A stretch of 33,851 nt of DNA from Phycicoccus sp. Soil748 (GTDB lineage Bacteria; Actinomycetota; Actinomycetes; Actinomycetales; Dermatophilaceae): positions 52,031-85,881 of the forward strand of contig NZ_LMSC01000008.1 of the NCBI RefSeq assembly GCF_001428025.1, written 5' to 3'. The number at the start of each line of letters is the position of its first letter. The first letter of the stretch is position 1. The notes beneath the pieces were generated by a model, which was given only the letters and a program-made list of their open reading frames with translations, was not told the DNA's origin and ran no database searches. Shown here one piece after another: positions 30,420 through 33,851 of the stretch. The position numbers and the translations under genes were made by a program.

Positions 30420-31361
30420 GTGGTGGATGACGGGCCGGCAGAGCTGGTGCTGCTCGCTGCCGTCGCGCGCCGCCACTACCTGCACCAGCAGTCGAAGGTC
30501 GAGATCGCCGAGGAGCTCGGCATCAGTCGCTTCAAGGTCGCCCGGCTGCTCGAGTCCGCCCGCGACCGCGGCCTCGTGCGGATCGAGATCGTCCGCCAGG
30601 GGTCCCTCGACGTCGACGCCTCGGCCCGGCTGCAGGAGCGGTTCGGCCTGGCCCACGCGGTAGTGGTCGACACGGCCGACGCCGACCCGGTCGCGGTGCG
30701 TCAGCAGCTCGGCAAGGCTGCCGCGGACCTGCTCTCGGAGGTGCTGACGGAGGACGACGTCCTGGGCCTGCCGTGGTCGCGCAACGTGCACGCCATGGTC
30801 GGCGCGCTGACCTCGCTGCCCCGGGTCGAGGTGGTCCAGCTGACGGGCGCGATCGCCCTGCCGGACTTCGACAGCAGTGCGGTGGACATCGTCCGTCGCG
30901 CCGCCCGGCTCGGGGGCGGCAGTGCCCGGGTCTTCTACGCGCCGTTCGTCCTCGACAGCAGGGCCAGCGCCGACGCCCTGCGGCGCCAGCCCGCCGTCGC
31001 CGAGGGTCTCGCGCGCGCCTCGGCGGTCACCAAGGCCGTCGTGGGGATCGGCCACTGGAGCCCCGGCGGCTCGACGATCCACGACCTGCTCGACGCGCAC
31101 GAGCGGGCCGAGCTCGCCGCTCGCGGCGTCGTCGGCGAGCTCGCTGGCGTCTTCTTCGACGCACACGGAAAACCGTTGCGGGCCAAGGTCGCTGGACGCC
31201 TGATCACCATCGATGCGGAGGCGCTCCGCGCCATACCCGAGGTCGTCGCCGTGGCCTCCGGCGCACCCAAGGGGGCCGCCGTCCGGGCCGCCCTGGAGGG
31301 CCGCCTCGTGCAGGGCCTCGTCGTCGACCACGAGCTGGCCGACGCCCTCCTCGCCGGCTGA
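30420..31361 (+). CDS. SorC/DeoR-type sugar-binding transcriptional regulator
   Basis: 313-residue regulator. The N-terminal HTH is KVEIAEELGISRFKVARLLESARDRGLVRI (about residues 24-53). The rest is the SorC sugar-phosphate-binding domain with a SIS-like fold, recognisable by GLPWSRNVHAMVGAL, VVQLTGAIA and the C-terminal VASGAPKGAAVRAAL. SorC proteins bind phosphorylated sugars or polyols, and the divergent polyol operon is its obvious target. GTG 30420 is eight bases after GGAAGGAG; that ribosome site lies inside a longer in-frame reading from ATG 30402, so the shorter form is favoured. Confidence 0.88.
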   Translation: MVDDGPAELVLLAAVARRHYLHQQSKVEIAEELGISRFKVARLLESARDRGLVRIEIVRQGSLDVDASARLQERFGLAHAVVVDTADADPVAVRQQLGKAAADLLSEVLTEDDVLGLPWSRNVHAMVGALTSLPRVEVVQLTGAIALPDFDSSAVDIVRRAARLGGGSARVFYAPFVLDSRASADALRRQPAVAEGLARASAVTKAVVGIGHWSPGGSTIHDLLDAHERAELAARGVVGELAGVFFDAHGKPLRAKVAGRLITIDAEALRAIPEVVAVASGAPKGAAVRAALEGRLVQGLVVDHELADALLAG

Positions 31362-31368
31362 GGACCCC

Positions 31369-31398
31369 TTGCCAGAGGCCTCGCGGCTGTGGCATGGT
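31369..31398 (+). promoter_or_regulatory. Putative promoter of the LacI-type gene
   Basis: TTGCCA (31369-31374), 18-base spacer, CATGGT (31393-31398) with TGG just before it as an extended -10. Transcription would begin at or just inside the operator that follows. Confidence 0.45.
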
Positions 31399-31404
31399 CG
31401 TCGT

Positions 31405-31420
31405 TTGTAAGCGCTTTCAA
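31405..31420. promoter_or_regulatory. LacI-family operator upstream of the LacI-type gene
   Basis: TTGTAAGCGCTTTCAA, a 16-base palindrome broken at one position. It matches the general LacI/GalR-family site with the central CG (TG-x-AA-x-CG-x-TT-x-CA). Placed between promoter and ribosome site of the gene, so autoregulation is expected. Confidence 0.8.
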
Positions 31421-31437
31421 CGATGAGAGGCAGCCCA

Positions 31438-32511
31438 GTGGCCACCAGCTCGGGACCCCCGACGAGGCACCCCGCGGGTGCGACGATCTACTCCGTCGCC
31501 GAGCGCGCCGGTGTGTCGATCGCGTCGGTGTCCCGGGTGCTCCAGGGCTCCCAAGCGGTCTCCGAGAAGACCCGGGCGCGGGTCCTGCAGGCAGCCGAGG
31601 AACTGCGCTACGTGCCGCTCGCCGCGGCCCGCAGCCTCGCCGTCCGCCACCACGAGGCCCACGGGCTCGTGCTCCCCGAGCTCTCCGGTCCCTACTACTC
31701 CGAGCTGCTCATGGGCTTCGAGTCGCGGGCTGCCGAGCTCGGCCAGAGTGTCGTGCTGATGCTGGCGCAGGGCAAGAAGGACGTGCCGCAGGCCGTGCGC
31801 AAGCTGGCCACCCGGGTCGACGGCATCGCCATGCTCGGCTCCTCTGCCATCCCCGACGAGACCGTGACCGCGCTCGGGGGCTCCAAGCCGGTCGTGCTCA
31901 TCGCCGGTGACCAGACCCCCGCCGTCGACACCGTCCGGGCCGAGAACACCGCAAGCGCCCGGGAGGTCACGGCCCACGTGCTGGGCCACGGCCGCACCCG
32001 CCTGCTCTTCGCCGGTGACCCCGCCGCCGGTCCCGACATCCGCGACCGCTACGCGGGTTTCGTCGCCGCGCACGACGACGCCGGGCTCGACGCCCAGCCG
32101 CCCGTGCCGGTGGCGCTGCGCGAGGACGAGGGCACCGCCCTGGCCGACCGGCTCCTGAAGGGCGACCTCGACGCCGACGCCCTGGTGTGCGCCAACGACG
32201 AGCTCGCGCTGGCCGTCATGGTGCGGCTGCGCGAGGGCGGGCTCAGCGTGCCCGACGACGTCGCCGTGGTCGGCTGGGACGACGTGATGACCGCCCGCTA
32301 CGTCGTGCCGGGCCTGACCACCGTCCGCCAGCCGGTGCGCGAGCTGGGCGCCCGCGCCGCCGACCTGCTCCACGAGCGCATCACCGGCTCGGCCGTGCCC
32401 CACAGCGCCCAGGTCATCCCCACCCACCTCGTCATCCGCTCGTCGTGCGGCTGCCCGCCCACGACGCCCACCCACCCCGCACCTGCGGCGCGCCCGCGCC
32501 GTACCCCCTGA
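31438..32511 (+). CDS. LacI-family transcriptional regulator
   Basis: 357-residue repressor. The N-terminal HTH and hinge read TIYSVAERAGVSIASVSRVLQGSQAVSEKTRARVLQAAEELRY, and the periplasmic-binding-protein-like sugar domain follows with the typical VVGWDDVMTARYVVPGLTTVRQP segment. GTG 31438 is preceded by GAGAGG at seven bases; an in-frame ATG at 31423 would add five residues but lacks a ribosome site. The operator at 31405-31420 shows autoregulation. The gene is followed after 35 bases by a sugar-binding lipoprotein gene, so the transporter is probably its main target through the same transcript. Confidence 0.93.
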   Translation: MATSSGPPTRHPAGATIYSVAERAGVSIASVSRVLQGSQAVSEKTRARVLQAAEELRYVPLAAARSLAVRHHEAHGLVLPELSGPYYSELLMGFESRAAELGQSVVLMLAQGKKDVPQAVRKLATRVDGIAMLGSSAIPDETVTALGGSKPVVLIAGDQTPAVDTVRAENTASAREVTAHVLGHGRTRLLFAGDPAAGPDIRDRYAGFVAAHDDAGLDAQPPVPVALREDEGTALADRLLKGDLDADALVCANDELALAVMVRLREGGLSVPDDVAVVGWDDVMTARYVVPGLTTVRQPVRELGARAADLLHERITGSAVPHSAQVIPTHLVIRSSCGCPPTTPTHPAPAARPRRTP

Positions 32512-32546
32512 TGGCTCTCCCTCCCCCCACGAAAGAGAGAACACCG

Positions 32547-33821
32547 ATGAGACGCACCCCCGCGATCGCGGTCGCGACCCTGACCGTCGCGGCGCTGGCC
32601 CTGAGCGCCTGTGGCCGTGACAACGCTGCCGGCGGCGGCAGCACGCAGAAGGCCAAGGACATCAGCAGCGGCAAGGCCACCGGCACGCTGACCGTCTGGG
32701 CGATGGGCGCCGAGGGGGACAAGCTGCCCGACCTGGTCAAGGAGTTCGAGGCTGCCAACCCGGGCGTCAAGGTCAACGTGACCGCGATCCCGTGGGACTC
32801 GGCCCACGACAAGTTCACGACCGCCATCACCGCCGGCACCACGCCCGACGCGGCGATGGTCGGCAGCACCTGGATGGGCGAGTTCGCCGGCCTCGACGCG
32901 CTGGACCCCGTGCCCCCGTCGATCGACACCTCCGCCTTCTTCGAGGGCGCGCAGAAGACCAACGAGGTCAACGGCACCGACTTCGGCATCCCCTGGTACG
33001 TCGAGACGCGGCTCATCTACTACCGCACCGACCTGGCCAAGAAAGCCGGCATCACCACGCCCCCCACCGACTGGGACGGCCTCAAGGCGATGGCGAAGGC
33101 GATGCAGACCAAGGCCGGCGCCAAGTACGGCATGGGCTTCCAGGCCGGCGGCCAGGGGTCCTGGCAGTCGATCATGCCGTTCGCGTGGTCGAACGACGCC
33201 AACCTCACCAAGGACGGCGGCAAGGCCTACAACTTCGACGACCCGAAGATCCTCGAGGCGGTGAAGTACTACCAGAGCTACTTCACCGAGGGCATCTCCG
33301 ACAAGGCCGCCCCCAACACGCCCACGACCGAGCCGGACTTCAAGAGCGGCCGCGTCCCGATGTTCATCTCCGGCCCGTGGATGATGTCGGCCGTCGAGAA
33401 GGTCGGTGTGAAGAAGGACCAGTACGACGTCATGCAGATCCCTGCCAAGACGAAGTCCTCCTCGTTCGTCGGCGGCTCCAACTTCGCCGTCTTCAAGAAG
33501 TCCAAGAACCGCGACAGCGCCTGGAAGCTGGTCAAGTGGCTGGCCGACCCCAAGGTGCAGGCGAAGTGGTACGGCATGTCGACGGACCTGCCCTCGGTCA
33601 AGAGCGCGTGGGACGACCCGTCGATCTCCGGTGACGACAAGCTGGCCAAGTTCGGCAAGCAGCTCGAGACGGCCCAGGCCCCGCCGACCTTCCCCACCTG
33701 GGAGCAGGTCGTGACCGGCTTCGACACCGAGATGGAGAAGGTGACCAAGCAGGGCGCCGACCCTGCTGCCGCCCTCAAGTCGGCCCAGCAGCAGGCCGAG
33801 TCGATCGGCACCGGCCAGTAA
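32547..33821 (+). CDS. Sugar ABC transporter substrate-binding lipoprotein
   Basis: 424-residue extracellular family-1 binding protein. Signal peptide MRRTPAIAVATLTVAALALSAC with lipobox LSAC (lipidated Cys22), a Gly/Ser/Lys linker, then GTLTVWAMGAEGDKLPDLVKEFEAANPG, the standard N-terminal lobe of sugar-binding proteins. WYVETRLIYYRTDLAKKAG and the FISGPWMM segment are typical of the trehalose/maltose/alpha-glucoside type, but the sugar cannot be named. It follows the LacI gene with a 35-base gap and a weak AAAGAGAG ribosome site. The next open frame begins three bases after the stop, presumably a permease. Confidence 0.93.
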   Translation: MRRTPAIAVATLTVAALALSACGRDNAAGGGSTQKAKDISSGKATGTLTVWAMGAEGDKLPDLVKEFEAANPGVKVNVTAIPWDSAHDKFTTAITAGTTPDAAMVGSTWMGEFAGLDALDPVPPSIDTSAFFEGAQKTNEVNGTDFGIPWYVETRLIYYRTDLAKKAGITTPPTDWDGLKAMAKAMQTKAGAKYGMGFQAGGQGSWQSIMPFAWSNDANLTKDGGKAYNFDDPKILEAVKYYQSYFTEGISDKAAPNTPTTEPDFKSGRVPMFISGPWMMSAVEKVGVKKDQYDVMQIPAKTKSSSFVGGSNFAVFKKSKNRDSAWKLVKWLADPKVQAKWYGMSTDLPSVKSAWDDPSISGDDKLAKFGKQLETAQAPPTFPTWEQVVTGFDTEMEKVTKQGADPAAALKSAQQQAESIGTGQ

Positions 33822-33823
33822 CC

Positions 33824-33851
33824 ATGAGTGCCCCCACGGTGACCACCCCGC
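33824..33851 (+). CDS. Start of next gene, probably a sugar ABC permease (cut by window end)
   Basis: ATG two bases after the binding-protein stop opens the frame MSAPTVTTP, still open at the window end. Only nine residues are visible. By operon logic a MalF-type permease is expected; the sequence itself shows nothing specific. Confidence 0.45.

Noticed and set aside
1-33851. tRNA, rRNA, riboswitch, CRISPR, toxin-antitoxin or phage-defence genes
   Set aside because: Looked for in the intergenic stretches and gene products; no cloverleaf, regularly spaced repeat or defence-type domain was found. All gaps are shorter than about 210 bases.

Overview
The window is about 34 kb of very GC-rich DNA (about 70 % or more by eye, with G or C at almost every third codon position). 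Genes are tightly packed and often overlap by 1-4 bases. The content (CsoR/CopZ/CopA, PucR regulator, DUF427, a type III polyketide synthase set, sugar ABC permeases without their own ATPase, many leaderless-type promoters) fits a high-GC actinobacterium, probably of the Micrococcales/Intrasporangiaceae type; the lineage is an inference. I see no rRNA, tRNA, CRISPR, transposase, integrase or phage genes, and no gene-free stretch above about 210 bases.

Layout. 1-770: end of a polar amino-acid ABC ATPase. 818-1660: a nucleotidyltransferase of the aminoglycoside-adenylyltransferase type. 1657-5815: a lipid-quinone-like cluster, with a UbiA prenyltransferase divergent from an operon of type III PKS, ICMT-type methyltransferase, FAD oxidoreductase and IPP isomerase. 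It resembles srsABC (phenolic lipids) and the agq cluster (alkyl-O-dihydrogeranyl-methoxyhydroquinones). 5854-6744: an SDR oxidoreductase. 6805-10419: a minus-strand operon of DHA2 efflux pump, APH-fold kinase and double-GNAT protein. 10531-14788: single housekeeping or hypothetical genes (SRPBCC, VOC/PhnB, a coiled-coil protein, DUF427, LPG-synthase-like membrane protein, DksA/TraR). 14795-17630: a complete csoR-copZ-copA copper operon. 17734-20650: a D-amino-acid dehydrogenase divergent from a PucR regulator. 20655-23072: a cupin, and a MarR regulator divergent from a DHA1 efflux pump.

23036-31361: a polyol utilisation locus. A SorC-type regulator diverges from an operon of binding protein, two permeases, long-chain mannitol/arabinitol-type dehydrogenase, sorbitol/xylitol-type dehydrogenase and xylulokinase. 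The logic is uptake of a sugar alcohol, oxidation to a ketose (fructose or xylulose), then phosphorylation. 31438-33851: a LacI regulator with an operator just upstream of its gene, followed by a second sugar-binding lipoprotein and the first codons of the next gene.

Regulation visible in the DNA: a series of -10 hexamers (TANNNT, weaker CANNNT) lies exactly 6-7 bases before start codons, which points to leaderless mRNAs. The copper operon has its operator inside the promoter spacer, a LacI-type palindrome precedes the LacI gene, and two strong hairpins act as likely terminators. The least expected sequence-level signal is that every in-frame TAT codon I could find is part of the 7-mer GTATGCC.
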